Notes: generated by a model from the letters alone, not told the origin. Positions 1 through 8,175 are shown, counted from the first letter of the stretch. The stretch is DNA of 29,180 bases from an uncultured Gammaproteobacteria bacterium (GCA_945787585.1 CALZIG010000251.1:1-29180); one strand, 5' to 3'. Numbers and translations are program-made.

Positions 1-1755
1 GCCTGGAATCCTGATGTATCAACAGGCACGCGTATCTATGCCACAGAGCGAACAGCGAATGATTCGCTGGAGATTATCGGCGGCGATTTTACTGAGGTGG
101 GCGGCGTCCCTCATAAATATCTGGCCGTCTTTGACACTGCGCGGCCGACGGTCACAAATCACATAGCAGGTGGTTTTTACAATACGTCCCCACTCGATAT
201 TATTTTTTCGTGTACTCATAACACTACGGCTGGATCGTGTAGTATTTTTTATACAAAGGATGGAAGTGAACCTACACAGGCACTTACTCCATATGATTAC
301 ATCCAGCCGCCGCCTCCACCGCCAGATCCGCCACCCCCACCCCCGCATCCGACGGACGATATAACGGTGAATACGACCTTGAAATTTTTCTCACGTGATG
401 AACACGGCTCGGTGAGTGAAACCCTGTCGGTGACCTATGTGATTGACCAGACGTTCCCAGAGACAACTGTTCAGCCAGATGTAGCGTTACAGGATTTACT
501 GCTGAGTGATGGCATTGACGAGGTAGCCGATATCGAGGTGACATTTTCACTGGTGTGTGAAGATGCCGGTGGTGCCAATTGTGATAAGACCTACTTCACC
601 ACTGACGGTACGGCCCCGCATAATGTAGACGGTACCCCCACTATTGATGCACGGCTCTACGATACGCCGCTCACCCCGAAAGGATTGTTACCGCTGGAGT
701 CTTTAACACTGGCCGATCTGACCGGTGTTGAAACGGATGTCTTTTATGAGATGACTCTTGCCGATATCATTACCTCAGAGGCGACCGCGCAAATTCGCGT
801 CAACCTCGCCGCGTTCACCCTTGATGACATACCGCGCAATGCCGTCGCACTCAATAGTATCGATCTACTACGGGTCAGAGCCTATGTGGATCTCGCCGCA
901 GTACGGCTGGATACGCTTTCGACAGCGTTGCTGGGCAATGTGATACTTAACCCAGATGCGGTGCCGGATGGTGCGGAGACGCTTGCCGATATCCCTGAAA
1001 GCAATCTCGATTTAACCCAGATTACCCTCGGTTCGATTACAGGTACCGCCTATTCACTGGCGGAGATCCCAGCGTCGGTCGCTCCGCCACCAGCCTATAT
1101 TCTGGCATCGCAGGTGCCGTTGATTGATGTTCAGCTGGATGGCACAGAGAATCGGATTGTGTTCGATGCAGTGCACCTTGAAAAGGTGCCGTTAGCGGCG
1201 CTAGAGGCGCGCTTTATTCCCGGTTCGAGACTCTTTGGGCTTATTAATTTACAGTTTTTCTCGCTGGACCGGGCGGGTAATAGCGAAGCATCAGGGGGCG
1301 GGAGCGGGGTGAAGTCACAAAGTTATTATGTTGATATCGGCGCACCACGCACCACGGCCTCGCCCAATACCGATGATAATGTTTTTACCTCAGCACAAAA
1401 CGTGGTCTTAACCTGTTATGACTTTGAGGACGTGGCAGACGTGAATGGCGCTACCGGTTCCGGCTGCGACAAAACCTATTACACGCTGGATGGCTCAGTG
1501 CCCAATCCCGAAGATGCGGGGGCAACACGGCCGACAAAAATATATAGTGGGCCGATCCCGATCTCAACAGCCAAGGTGCTGCGCTATCTGTCTATCGACA
1601 AGGTGGGGAATGTGGAAGAGACCGGCTTTGATGTCTACGCCTTCACCTTTGAGAGCTCTGGCCACAGCGGTGTTGGGGCGAGCGGTTTTGCCGTGTGGCT
1701 CTTTGCGCTACTGGGATTAGCGCTGCGTCGGCGTTCGTGGCGGGCGGCGATTTAA
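1..1755 (+). CDS. Large secreted/surface protein, C-terminal part (DUF5122-like repeat, chitobiase-C-like modules, GlyGly-CTERM-like tail); 5' truncated
   Basis: The frame is open from base 1, so the gene begins outside the window; the GTG at 97 is probably internal. 584 residues are visible. The first ~45 (a WNP start, then IGGDFTEVGG and LAVFD) match the repeat unit of DUF5122-type beta-propellers. Three modules resembling the chitobiase/hexosaminidase C-terminal fold follow. Each has a Cys pair, a YxTxDGSxP core (YTKDGSEP, FTTDGTAP, YTLDGSVP) and a closing FFSxDxxGN-type strand. Module 1 carries a polyproline loop (nt ~300-352). Module 2 carries a ~200-residue Leu/Asp-rich insert (nt ~628-1227). 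Module 3 is uninterrupted. The C-terminus (nt ~1660-1752) is a Gly/Ser stretch, a hydrophobic helix (FAVWLFALLGLAL) and RRR, the architecture of GlyGly-CTERM/rhombosortase substrates. I infer a large exported or surface-anchored protein; no enzymatic motif is visible. It converges on purH with a 64-bp gap and no clear terminator. Confidence 0.72.
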   Translation, partial: AWNPDVSTGTRIYATERTANDSLEIIGGDFTEVGGVPHKYLAVFDTARPTVTNHIAGGFYNTSPLDIIFSCTHNTTAGSCSIFYTKDGSEPTQALTPYDYIQPPPPPPDPPPPPPHPTDDITVNTTLKFFSRDEHGSVSETLSVTYVIDQTFPETTVQPDVALQDLLLSDGIDEVADIEVTFSLVCEDAGGANCDKTYFTTDGTAPHNVDGTPTIDARLYDTPLTPKGLLPLESLTLADLTGVETDVFYEMTLADIITSEATAQIRVNLAAFTLDDIPRNAVALNSIDLLRVRAYVDLAAVRLDTLSTALLGNVILNPDAVPDGAETLADIPESNLDLTQITLGSITGTAYSLAEIPASVAPPPAYILASQVPLIDVQLDGTENRIVFDAVHLEKVPLAALEARFIPGSRLFGLINLQFFSLDRAGNSEASGGGSGVKSQSYYVDIGAPRTTASPNTDDNVFTSAQNVVLTCYDFEDVADVNGATGSGCDKTYYTLDGSVPNPEDAGATRPTKIYSGPIPISTAKVLRYLSIDKVGNVEETGFDVYAFTFESSGHSGVGASGFAVWLFALLGLALRRRSWRAAI

Positions 1756-1819
1756 CCGCCCTGCCCACTGATCTATGACCCGCTGGAATTTAAGCTGGGA
1801 TATAAGTCTGCTTTATTAA

Positions 1820-3394
1820 CTAGTGACGGAAATGGCGCATGCCGGTAAAGACCATCGCCATGCCGTGCTCATTGGCGGCATCAATCACCTCCTGATCACG
1901 CATTGAACCGCCCGGTTGAATCACCGCAGTGATACCGACTTCGGCAGCCGCATCGATACCGTCACGGAACGGAAAGAACGCATCACTCGCCATCACCGAG
2001 CCTGTGACAGTGAGATCCACATCGGCCGCTTTGATCGCCGCGATGCGCGCACTGTAGACGCGGCTCATCTGCCCTGCGCCGACACCAATCGTGGTGAGGT
2101 CTCTGCCATAAACAATGGCGTTCGATTTCACAAACTTTGCGACCTTCCAGCTAAACAGTAGATCTTTCATCACTTCATCTGAAGGGGTCACTTCTGTCAC
2201 CACCTTGAGGTCGGCCGCGCTGACCATTGCGGTATCGGCGGTCTGTAGCAGCATGCCGCCATTCACGCGTCGATAGTCGAGCGATACGCTACGATCTAAC
2301 GGCCATTCACCGCACGCTAGCAGGCGCACGTTGCCCTTTTCTGCGATGGTGGTCATGGCCCCTTCGGTCACGGACGGTGCGATGATCACCTCCACAAACT
2401 GGCGATCAATGATGGCGCGTGCGGTGGCGGTATCGAGCGGACGATTAAATGCAATGATGCCGCCAAAGGCCGATGTTGGGTCCGTTTTATAGGCGCGGTC
2501 GTAGGCGTCGAAGAGCGAGTCGGCGACCGCGACGCCACATGGATTGGCGTGCTTCACGATCACACAGGCAGGCATTTCAAACTGCTTCACGCACTCCAGT
2601 GCGGCATCGGTATCGGCGATGTTATTGAATGACAGTGCTTTTCCCTGTAGTTGCGCGGCAGTGGAAACACTCGCCTCCTGCGCGCGGGATTCAACGTAGA
2701 ATGCCGCCTTTTGATGCGGGTTCTCGCCGTAGCGCAACTCCTGCGCTTTGATGAATTGTGCATTAAAGCTGTGGGGAAACGCGGCGCGATTGTTATTCGA
2801 GACACCGCCATCGGTGATGCTGCCGAGGTAGTTGGCGATGGTGCTGTCGTAAGCGGCGGTGTGTTCAAATGCCTTAACCGCGAGCGCAAAACGGGTGGCG
2901 TGGCTCAGCGTGGAGTCACTGGCCGCCATCTCTTCGAGCACTTCAGCGTAGTCGGTGGCATCGACCACAATCGCCACGTCTTTGTGATTTTTAGCCGCGG
3001 CACGCACCATCGTCGGTCCACCGATATCGATATTTTCGATCGCCAGCGGCAGGTCACAATCGGGGCTGGCAACGGTCTGTTCAAAGGGGTAGAGATTTAC
3101 CACCACTAAATCGATCGGTGCGATGCCGTGCGTCGCCATCGCGTCGCCATCGATATCGCGTCGCCCCAGAATGCCGCCGTGGATCATCGGATGCAGCGTT
3201 TTGAGACGCCCATCCATCATCTCCGGAAAGCCGGTGTGGTCGGAGACCTCGGTCACTTCAACGCCGTTATCGGCCAGCAGTTTTGCGGTGCCGCCAGTGG
3301 AGAGAATCTCAACCTGCATAGCGCGCAGGCCCTGGGTGAATTCGAGGATATTGGTCTTGTCAGAGACACTGATGAGCGCGCGTTTGATTGTCAT
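1820..3394 (-). CDS. purH: Bifunctional AICAR formyltransferase / IMP cyclohydrolase
   Basis: PurH catalyses the last two steps of de novo purine synthesis in the cytoplasm: formylation of AICAR with 10-formyl-THF, then ring closure to IMP. The 524-residue protein is full length (E. coli 529). The N-terminal cyclohydrolase domain has the SVSDKT start, STGGT and DGRLKTLHP. The C-terminal transformylase domain has RYGENPHQ, the catalytic KHANPCG motif near residue 281, and SDAFFPF/QPGGS near the end. The ATG at 3394 begins right at the family N-terminus. It is the last gene of the leftward cluster, 67 bp after fis. In many gammaproteobacteria purD follows purH; here the next gene is on the opposite strand and unrelated. 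Confidence 0.97.
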   Translation of the reverse strand: MTIKRALISVSDKTNILEFTQGLRAMQVEILSTGGTAKLLADNGVEVTEVSDHTGFPEMMDGRLKTLHPMIHGGILGRRDIDGDAMATHGIAPIDLVVVNLYPFEQTVASPDCDLPLAIENIDIGGPTMVRAAAKNHKDVAIVVDATDYAEVLEEMAASDSTLSHATRFALAVKAFEHTAAYDSTIANYLGSITDGGVSNNNRAAFPHSFNAQFIKAQELRYGENPHQKAAFYVESRAQEASVSTAAQLQGKALSFNNIADTDAALECVKQFEMPACVIVKHANPCGVAVADSLFDAYDRAYKTDPTSAFGGIIAFNRPLDTATARAIIDRQFVEVIIAPSVTEGAMTTIAEKGNVRLLACGEWPLDRSVSLDYRRVNGGMLLQTADTAMVSAADLKVVTEVTPSDEVMKDLLFSWKVAKFVKSNAIVYGRDLTTIGVGAGQMSRVYSARIAAIKAADVDLTVTGSVMASDAFFPFRDGIDAAAEVGITAVIQPGGSMRDQEVIDAANEHGMAMVFTGMRHFRH

Positions 3395-3461
3395 TGCAAT
3401 GAGGTCTTCCCTGGGTGGACGAGCTGAATCGGTTTTGAATCGATGCTTACGATAAAAATCA

Positions 3462-3719
3462 TCAATTATTCAGATTGTAGATTTCGAGTTTTTTTCGCAG
3501 TGTACTGCGATTGATGCCGAGAATCTCTGCTGCTTTGCTCTGGTTACCGCGGGTATGGTCGAGCACCGCTTTGAGCAGTGGCATTTCCACTTCATGCAGC
3601 ACCATGCGGTAGAGGTCGGCGGGCGGGTGGCCATCGAGATCGTGAAAATAGCGTTCCAGTGCAGAATCAATACAGGCGCTGATGGGCTGTTTGCGGCGTT
3701 CCTGACGGTTTTTTTCCAT
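3462..3719 (-). CDS. fis: DNA-binding nucleoid protein Fis
   Basis: This is a Fis-type nucleoid protein that bends DNA and activates rRNA, tRNA and other growth-phase promoters as a dimer. The C-terminal half holds the helix-turn-helix ([22 protein letters not shown]), closely matching E. coli Fis. The preceding helices ([21 protein letters not shown]) form the dimer core. At 85 residues it is about 13 shorter than E. coli Fis. The missing part is the N-terminal beta-hairpin arm that in E. coli contacts DNA invertases, so only the DNA-binding and bending role is expected. Its ATG overlaps the dusB stop by one base (TAATG), so the two are translationally coupled as in the dusB-fis operons of other gammaproteobacteria. 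Confidence 0.95.
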   Translation of the reverse strand: MEKNRQERRKQPISACIDSALERYFHDLDGHPPADLYRMVLHEVEMPLLKAVLDHTRGNQSKAAEILGINRSTLRKKLEIYNLNN

Positions 3720-4732
3720 TATGCGGCGGCTTCTATGTTGGATGATTGTGAGGTGAGATGTGACGTTTCCTGCAGTTGCTCAAAAAAATCGCGGGTGAGC
3801 GCCAGCTGTGCTGTCACGCTGTCGACACGATTGACCGCCTGACGGAAGGCGCCGCCCGCGGTCTGCCCTTTGCTGTACCACGAGATATGTTTGCGTGCCA
3901 TGCGTACGCCGATGTATTCGCCATAAAACTCATACAGACGTTCGAGGTGATCGAGCATGATGGCGCTGATTTCGCTAATCTCGGGTTCAGCGAGGTGCTG
4001 GCCGGTGGTGAGGTAGTGATTAATCGAGTTGAAGATCCACGGCCGGCCCTGTGCGGCGCGCCCGATCATCAGTGCATCGACGCCGGTCTGCTCCAGCACC
4101 AGTTTCGCCTTTTCAGGGGTGGTGATATCGCCATTGGCGATAATCGGAATGTTGACCGCCTGCTTGATCGCAGCGATGGTTTCGTATTCGGCATTGCCGC
4201 GATAGGCGCACGCACGGGTGCGGCCGTGAATCGCCAGCGCCTGAATCCCGGCCTGTTCCGCAATCTGAGCAATGGTGACGCCATTGCGGTGTTCGGGTTC
4301 CCAGCCGGTGCGGATTTTCAGGGTGACCGGGATATCAACGGCGTTGACCACGGCATCGAGAATGCGCGCGACGAGGTTTTCGTCCTGTAATAGCGCGGAA
4401 CCGGCCATTACGTTGCAGATCTTTTTGGCCGGGCAGCCCATGTTGATATCGATGATCTGCGCGCCATTACCGGCGTTGTGTTTTGCGGCTTCTGCCATCA
4501 TCGCCGGGTCTGAGCCCGCAATCTGCACCGCGCGCGGTTCAATTTCACCGTCGTGATTAGCGCGCCGCAGTGTCTTTTCGCTGCCGTATAGCAGCGAATT
4601 TGAGGAGATCATCTCTGATATCGCCATGCCAGCACCGAGCCGTTTACACAGCTGGCGAAATGGGCGATCGGTGACCCCCGCCATCGGCGCGAGCATCAGA
4701 TTATTAGTGAGTTTGTATGGTCCGATTTGCAT
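3719..4732 (-). CDS. dusB: tRNA-dihydrouridine synthase B
   Basis: This is an FMN/NADPH-dependent enzyme that reduces specific uridines in the tRNA D-loop to dihydrouridine. It has 337 residues with a TIM-barrel N-terminal domain. Visible family motifs are LAPMAGVTDRPFRQLCK near residue 14, the catalytic-Cys segment MGCPAKKICNVMAGSALL near residue 100, HGRTRACAYRGNAEY, ANGDITTPE and MIGRAAQGRPWIF. A helical C-terminal domain follows. The start ATG at 4732 gives the family N-terminus (IGPYKLTNNLMLAPMAG). A 127-bp gap separates it from the upstream zinc-ribbon gene, so a promoter for dusB-fis could lie there, but I see no convincing -35/-10 pair. It is translationally coupled to fis. Confidence 0.96.
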   Translation of the reverse strand: MQIGPYKLTNNLMLAPMAGVTDRPFRQLCKRLGAGMAISEMISSNSLLYGSEKTLRRANHDGEIEPRAVQIAGSDPAMMAEAAKHNAGNGAQIIDINMGCPAKKICNVMAGSALLQDENLVARILDAVVNAVDIPVTLKIRTGWEPEHRNGVTIAQIAEQAGIQALAIHGRTRACAYRGNAEYETIAAIKQAVNIPIIANGDITTPEKAKLVLEQTGVDALMIGRAAQGRPWIFNSINHYLTTGQHLAEPEISEISAIMLDHLERLYEFYGEYIGVRMARKHISWYSKGQTAGGAFRQAVNRVDSVTAQLALTRDFFEQLQETSHLTSQSSNIEAAA

Positions 4733-4859
4733 TTATCTAAGCGCTACATTGTCAGTTTGCGCCGTGTCGATCTATGCCGACTGGTCGCAAATGCAGAGGG
4801 CAACATGATACCTGCAATGGGAGTGAGGATAAAGCCGTTATTGTTGCTTTTTTAACCAT

Positions 4860-5594
4860 TTATTTGAAATCAAATTCAAAATTGACGGCATTCTTATCTG
4901 GGTCGATCAGCTCCAGTGCCACGCTCAGCGTTGCGCCGGCGGGAAATCCCTGATCGATATCAACCGTTTGCGGAAGATACTCGCTGGCCCTAAAGGTGCG
5001 TGTGGCCAGTTGCTTATGGTTGAGGTCAAAAAAGCTCAATTTGAGCTGAGGGTAAGCTTGAATGAAGTCTGCTTCATTTTTCATGGTGACGCTGATCAGC
5101 AGCGCCTGCGGTAGCGTCGGGTGGCTGCGCACATCTCTGTGGGTGATGGCGACCTTGTTCGGGGCGTGTTGTCGCGCCAGCTCACAGTGCGTAATGGCAC
5201 AAAACTGTTCGAGCCAGGGGCGTAATTGCGGATAGTGCTGGGTCAATTGATTGGGGATGAAATAGCCTGCCTGGGCGATGAGCGTGGCGCACAGCAGAAG
5301 CCCCAGTACGCCCCATTTCAGCATCGAGGGCTTTGCAGGGGCAGCGTCGGCGGCGGTTTCATCGTCAGCAGAAAGTGAGTAGCGCTGCGCGACGCTGTCA
5401 TTATTGAGGCGATCAATGGACGCGATTTGCAGGCTATCGACCGGTCCGCTGTCATTCATCGGGTGTTTGGAAAGGGTGTAAAGCGCATTAAAGATTTCAC
5501 CACATTTGCCACACTGCACCTTGCCACCCGCAGCGGTGAGGTTATGGTCGCTGATGCTGAAATTGGTACTGCATTGTGGACATTGGGTGAACAT
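4860..5594 (-). CDS. MJ0042-type zinc-ribbon, DUF3426 membrane-anchored protein
   Basis: This 244-residue protein has a cytoplasmic zinc ribbon at the N-terminus (MFTQCPQC, then VQCGKCGEIFNAL; Cys5, Cys8, Cys28, Cys31) of the MJ0042 finger_CXXCXG_CXXC type. A variable Asp/Ala-rich linker follows, then one transmembrane helix at about residues 94-113. The periplasmic domain of about 130 residues matches the DUF3426 pattern. The ATG at 5594 was chosen because the finger family starts directly with M-x-T-x-C-P-x-C. An AGGAG lies upstream but 14 bases away, so a longer start is possible. It lies between prmA and dusB, as in many gammaproteobacteria. Its function is unknown; sensing or envelope assembly are guesses. 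Confidence 0.85.
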   Translation of the reverse strand: MFTQCPQCSTNFSISDHNLTAAGGKVQCGKCGEIFNALYTLSKHPMNDSGPVDSLQIASIDRLNNDSVAQRYSLSADDETAADAAPAKPSMLKWGVLGLLLCATLIAQAGYFIPNQLTQHYPQLRPWLEQFCAITHCELARQHAPNKVAITHRDVRSHPTLPQALLISVTMKNEADFIQAYPQLKLSFFDLNHKQLATRTFRASEYLPQTVDIDQGFPAGATLSVALELIDPDKNAVNFEFDFK

Positions 5595-5664
5595 CGCTGT
5601 TGTCACTTCTCCTAATATACTGATGGTATTTGATGATATAACTGATCGCTGGCAGGCGGCCGAT

Positions 5665-6555
5665 TTAGCCTGTTTTACGCCTGGCAACTAGCCGCACCCA
5701 GCCCTCTTTTTCAGCGACTGGCTGAAACTCAAACCATGGTGTATACGCCTCCATCACCAGCGCTGTCTGTTCTGATAATATCCCGGATAGCACGATGATA
5801 CCGTCCTCTTTGACCAGTGTGGAGAAATAGTCGGCCAGTTCGATGAGGGGATTAGCCAGAATGTTCGCCAGCAGGCAGTCGACGGCGCTTAGCTCTCCTT
5901 TTACCTCAGTGGGCAGGGCTGTGGTGATCTGTGCTGCGACGCCGTTCTGCGCGGCGTTACTGCGGGTGGCGAGCAGCGCCTGCGGGTCGATATCGACCGC
6001 TGCGATGGACGTCGCCCCGCACAGCGCCGCGCCGATGGCGAGGATGCCGGAGCCGCAGCCGAAGTCGATCACTGTCTTGTCATTGAGGTCGCTCTGGTCT
6101 ATCCACGCCAGACAGAGCGCGGTGGTGGGGTGAGTGCCGGTGCCAAAGGCGAGGCCCGGGTCGAGCATAATGTTGATCGCATCGGGTGCCGGCGGCGCGG
6201 TTTCGGTGGGGCAGATCCATAGTCGCTCACCGAAACAGATCGGTTTGAATGCATCCATCCAGACGCGCTCCCACTGCTGCTCTTTTAAATCGGTGATGCG
6301 GTAAGGGGGTAGCGATGCAAACGTGGCGTCCTGCTGAATAAGCGCCAGAACGCGATCAAAATCGGTGCCGGCTTCGAATAATCCGACGACACAGGTATTC
6401 GCCCACAGGTCGCTGGCATCGGGCGCAGGTTCATATATAGGTGTGTCGGCACTGTCTTTAAACGTGACTGAAGCGGCCCCTGCTTCGCTGAGCTGTTCTG
6501 AAAGTGGCTCCACCAGCGCGGGTGAGACATCAAAGGTAAGTTCTTGCCAGGCCAT
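5665..6555 (-). CDS. prmA: Ribosomal protein L11 methyltransferase
   Basis: PrmA uses S-adenosylmethionine to trimethylate ribosomal protein L11. It has 296 residues (E. coli 293). The N-terminal substrate-recognition domain begins MAWQELTFDV. The C-terminal class I methyltransferase domain shows GTGTHPTTALCL, the SAM-binding loop IDFGCGSGILAIGA, the acidic strand end AAVDIDPQA and the PrmA signature LLANILANPLIEL. It is the first gene of the leftward prmA/zinc-ribbon/dusB/fis/purH cluster. Its promoter should lie in the 144-bp divergent gap to the next gene; TACAAT on the minus strand (6599-6594) is a possible -10 without a good -35. accC, a common upstream neighbour, is absent. Confidence 0.96.
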   Translation of the reverse strand: MAWQELTFDVSPALVEPLSEQLSEAGAASVTFKDSADTPIYEPAPDASDLWANTCVVGLFEAGTDFDRVLALIQQDATFASLPPYRITDLKEQQWERVWMDAFKPICFGERLWICPTETAPPAPDAINIMLDPGLAFGTGTHPTTALCLAWIDQSDLNDKTVIDFGCGSGILAIGAALCGATSIAAVDIDPQALLATRSNAAQNGVAAQITTALPTEVKGELSAVDCLLANILANPLIELADYFSTLVKEDGIIVLSGILSEQTALVMEAYTPWFEFQPVAEKEGWVRLVARRKTG

Positions 6556-6699
6556 ATTGATCGGGTCATTTTGTTGATGTGAAGAGAGCGGTTATTGTAC
6601 GCGTTTGCGCAGGATGAAGGCGAACCCGATTTATTGCGTGATGACGCGTATGATGGGCTGAGGCATATCCGAAATGTTTCATGAGTTGGAGGGGATGCA

Positions 6700-6966
6700 A
6701 TGAATGCGCTTTTAACCCTGTTTATGGCCGCCTGCTTTTTGGTCGTCGGTTGGCACTGTGTGAAGCGGCCCGTAATCCTGCAGCAGTGGGTCTTGCAGTT
6801 ACAAGAGAAAAACCCGTTAGTGGCCGAGATGAACCCGTTACGAAAGTGGGTCGATAAAAAGAGTTTCGTGTGGGCGTTGCAGCTGTTGGGCGGGCTCAGT
6901 CTGTTGAATGGTGTGATGTTGCTGTCGACACTATTTGTCACCCCCGGCAGCGATGCTCAGTTTTGA
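6700..6966 (+). CDS. Small two-helix membrane protein, function unknown
   Basis: I do not recognise a family for this 88-residue protein. It has an N-terminal hydrophobic helix (about residues 3-19, LLTLFMAACFLVVGW). A polar, basic middle section follows (KRPVILQQW, NPLRKWVDKKS), then a second helix (about 57-82), so a helical hairpin in the inner membrane is likely. The ATG at 6700 is preceded by a strong GGAGGGG Shine-Dalgarno with 5 bases of spacing, which supports genuine translation. It is transcribed away from prmA and ends 16 bp before a perfect palindrome likely to act as terminator. Confidence 0.7.
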   Translation: MNALLTLFMAACFLVVGWHCVKRPVILQQWVLQLQEKNPLVAEMNPLRKWVDKKSFVWALQLLGGLSLLNGVMLLSTLFVTPGSDAQF

Positions 6967-6982
6967 TCGCGCATCATAAAAT

Positions 6983-7010
6983 GCCCGGACAGCGGTACCG
7001 CTGTCCGGGC
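6983..7010. terminator. Perfect 28-bp palindrome between convergent genes, probable bidirectional terminator
   Basis: The arms GCCCGGACAGCG and CGCTGTCCGGGC flank GTAC, so the 28 bases equal their own reverse complement. The RNA from either strand folds into a 12-bp GC-rich stem with a tetraloop. On the minus strand it is followed by ATTTTATG, a short U tract; on the plus strand by TTGATTAAAC, which is weaker. It sits 16 bp after the small membrane protein gene and 4 bp after the end of the EamA gene, so it most likely terminates both transcripts. Confidence 0.75.
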
Positions 7011-7014
7011 TTGA

Positions 7015-7920
7015 TTAAACCGTTTCCGAGGCTTTTGCCAGCCGTGAAATTTTCCTGAGCAACATATCACCCCATTCATGACTCATTAATCCAGTCAGAA
7101 TCATCGCGGTACCCAGCCACACCTCAATGCCGACCCGCTCGTTATTGAATGCGTGGCCCAGTAACAGCGCCAACACGGGTGTGAGCAGTGTCATCAGTGT
7201 CGCGCGACTCGCCTCGATGTTTTTCAGTAAATAAAAAAACAGGATAAAGCCAAGCACTGATCCAAACACGCCGAGATAGACGGTGGCAGTCAGCGCGCGC
7301 GTGGGCACGGATGTCGGCAGTCCGCCACCAAAGATCAACCACGTGAAAAAATAGAGCAGGGTCGAAATGATCAGTGCGCCGGTGGTGACCGCCACAGGTG
7401 ACAGCCCCGCATTAATGCGCTTGAGCCACACGGTGCTAACAGCAGTCAGGCTGATTGAAACCAATAGTGCCGCGATGCCAAAGAGCGCCTTTTCACCCAG
7501 TGAATAACTGCCACCAAAGACCACCACCAGTCCGACCAGTGCTGTGATTAGGCCGATGACCCTTGTCGCCGTAAAACGACGCTCACCCAGCCACACCACG
7601 GCGAGAATGCCGGTGGCGATCGGAGTGAGTCCAAAGATCACGGAGACAATGCCCGAGGGGATAAATTGCGCACCCCAGTCAACACATAGCATCGCGCCGT
7701 AGATACTCATCGTCGCTGCGAGATAGGCCTGGCGTGCATGTTTATGCCACGGCACAGGAATGCCCATCGACTTTATGATGACCAGACACAGCAGCGTGCC
7801 CAGCAACATTCTACTGAAGACGCTAAAGAGAAAGCCCTGCCCTTCGCTGCTCCACTGAATGGCGAGCGGCGTGGTGGACCAGATGATGACAACGGCCGCA
7901 AAGGCGGCAAAGAGCTGCAT
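7015..7920 (-). CDS. EamA/DMT-superfamily transporter
   Basis: This is an integral inner-membrane protein of 301 residues with about ten hydrophobic helices in two homologous five-helix halves, the drug/metabolite transporter (EamA) layout. Typical segments are the N-terminal WSTTPLAIQWS and, in the first repeat, IPSGIVSVIFGLTPI. In the second repeat they are VYLGVFGSVLGFILFFYLLKNIEASRA, TLLTPVLALLLG and the C-terminal AMILTGL. The start at 7920 was preferred over the ATG at 7977 because GGAG lies 8 bases upstream and the first helix begins directly. The substrate cannot be told; relatives export amino acids or other small metabolites. The leader contains a short ORF and a terminator-like hairpin, so premature termination may control expression. 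Confidence 0.88.
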   Translation of the reverse strand: MQLFAAFAAVVIIWSTTPLAIQWSSEGQGFLFSVFSRMLLGTLLCLVIIKSMGIPVPWHKHARQAYLAATMSIYGAMLCVDWGAQFIPSGIVSVIFGLTPIATGILAVVWLGERRFTATRVIGLITALVGLVVVFGGSYSLGEKALFGIAALLVSISLTAVSTVWLKRINAGLSPVAVTTGALIISTLLYFFTWLIFGGGLPTSVPTRALTATVYLGVFGSVLGFILFFYLLKNIEASRATLMTLLTPVLALLLGHAFNNERVGIEVWLGTAMILTGLMSHEWGDMLLRKISRLAKASETV

Positions 7921-7955
7921 GATATGGGCTCCATTTTTTAATAACGTAAAAAACA

Positions 7956-7991
7956 AAAAAGGCCACGGAATTTTCATTCGGTGGCCTTTTT
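7956..7991 (-). terminator. Strong stem-loop with U tract in the leader of the EamA gene
   Basis: An 11-bp perfect stem (AAAAAGGCCAC / GTGGCCTTTTT on the plus strand) encloses a smaller GAAT/ATTC stem after one G-G mismatch. Read on the minus strand it ends in GGCCTTTTTTGTTTTTT, a classic rho-independent terminator. It lies 25 bp after the stop of a 35-codon ORF and 35 bp before the EamA start, so it either ends a small upstream transcript or works as an attenuator. On the plus strand it has only a U5 tract. Confidence 0.75.
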
Positions 7992-8016
7992 ATAAAACAG
8001 TTTGATGAGGTTTGTA

Positions 8017-8124
8017 TTACAACATCAGGTTCCCTGTTTTCAGGCGCATGCATTTAACCGCCACCAGCCACATTGGCAGGTGGACGCGTTTAATACATAA
8101 CGGCTTGTTCAGGGTTCTGTTCAT
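8017..8124 (-). CDS. Candidate 35-residue small protein or leader peptide upstream of the EamA gene
   Basis: An ATG-to-TAA frame on the minus strand encodes 35 residues. It is basic (several Lys and Arg) with a hydrophobic middle (LPMWLVAV) and ends GNLML. A strong terminator follows 25 bp downstream. This placement suggests a small protein gene or a leader peptide whose translation controls readthrough into the EamA gene. Against it, I see no convincing Shine-Dalgarno before the ATG, and 35 codons can be open by chance. I do not recognise the peptide, and there is no run of one amino acid of the kind expected in a biosynthetic attenuator. Confidence 0.35.
   Translation of the reverse strand: MNRTLNKPLCIKRVHLPMWLVAVKCMRLKTGNLML
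8061..8083 (-). other. Hairpin inside the EamA leader
   Basis: CCACCAGCC and GGCAGGTGG flank ACATT, giving an 8-bp stem broken by one A-A mismatch (T-T on the minus-strand transcript). It overlaps the 35-codon ORF and lies 69 bp upstream, in transcript order, of the terminator hairpin. Together they make the leader a candidate structured regulatory RNA. No known riboswitch class is recognised. Confidence 0.4.
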
Positions 8125-8175
8125 GGCGTGGGAGTCTGCCTGTGATATGAGGTTAAGTCAATCATGAAATAATGA

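Noticed and set aside
2651..3109. 152-codon ORF antisense to purH
   Set aside because: It lies wholly inside a well-supported purH, has no family resemblance and is a shadow of codon bias.
3776..4390. 204-codon ORF antisense to dusB
   Set aside because: It overlaps conserved dusB motifs throughout and its translation shows no domain.
6285..6941. 218-codon minus-strand ORF across the prmA start and the small membrane gene
   Set aside because: Its Asn/Ser/Thr/Cys-rich translation looks like a wrong frame, and it conflicts with prmA and with a gene having a strong ribosome site.
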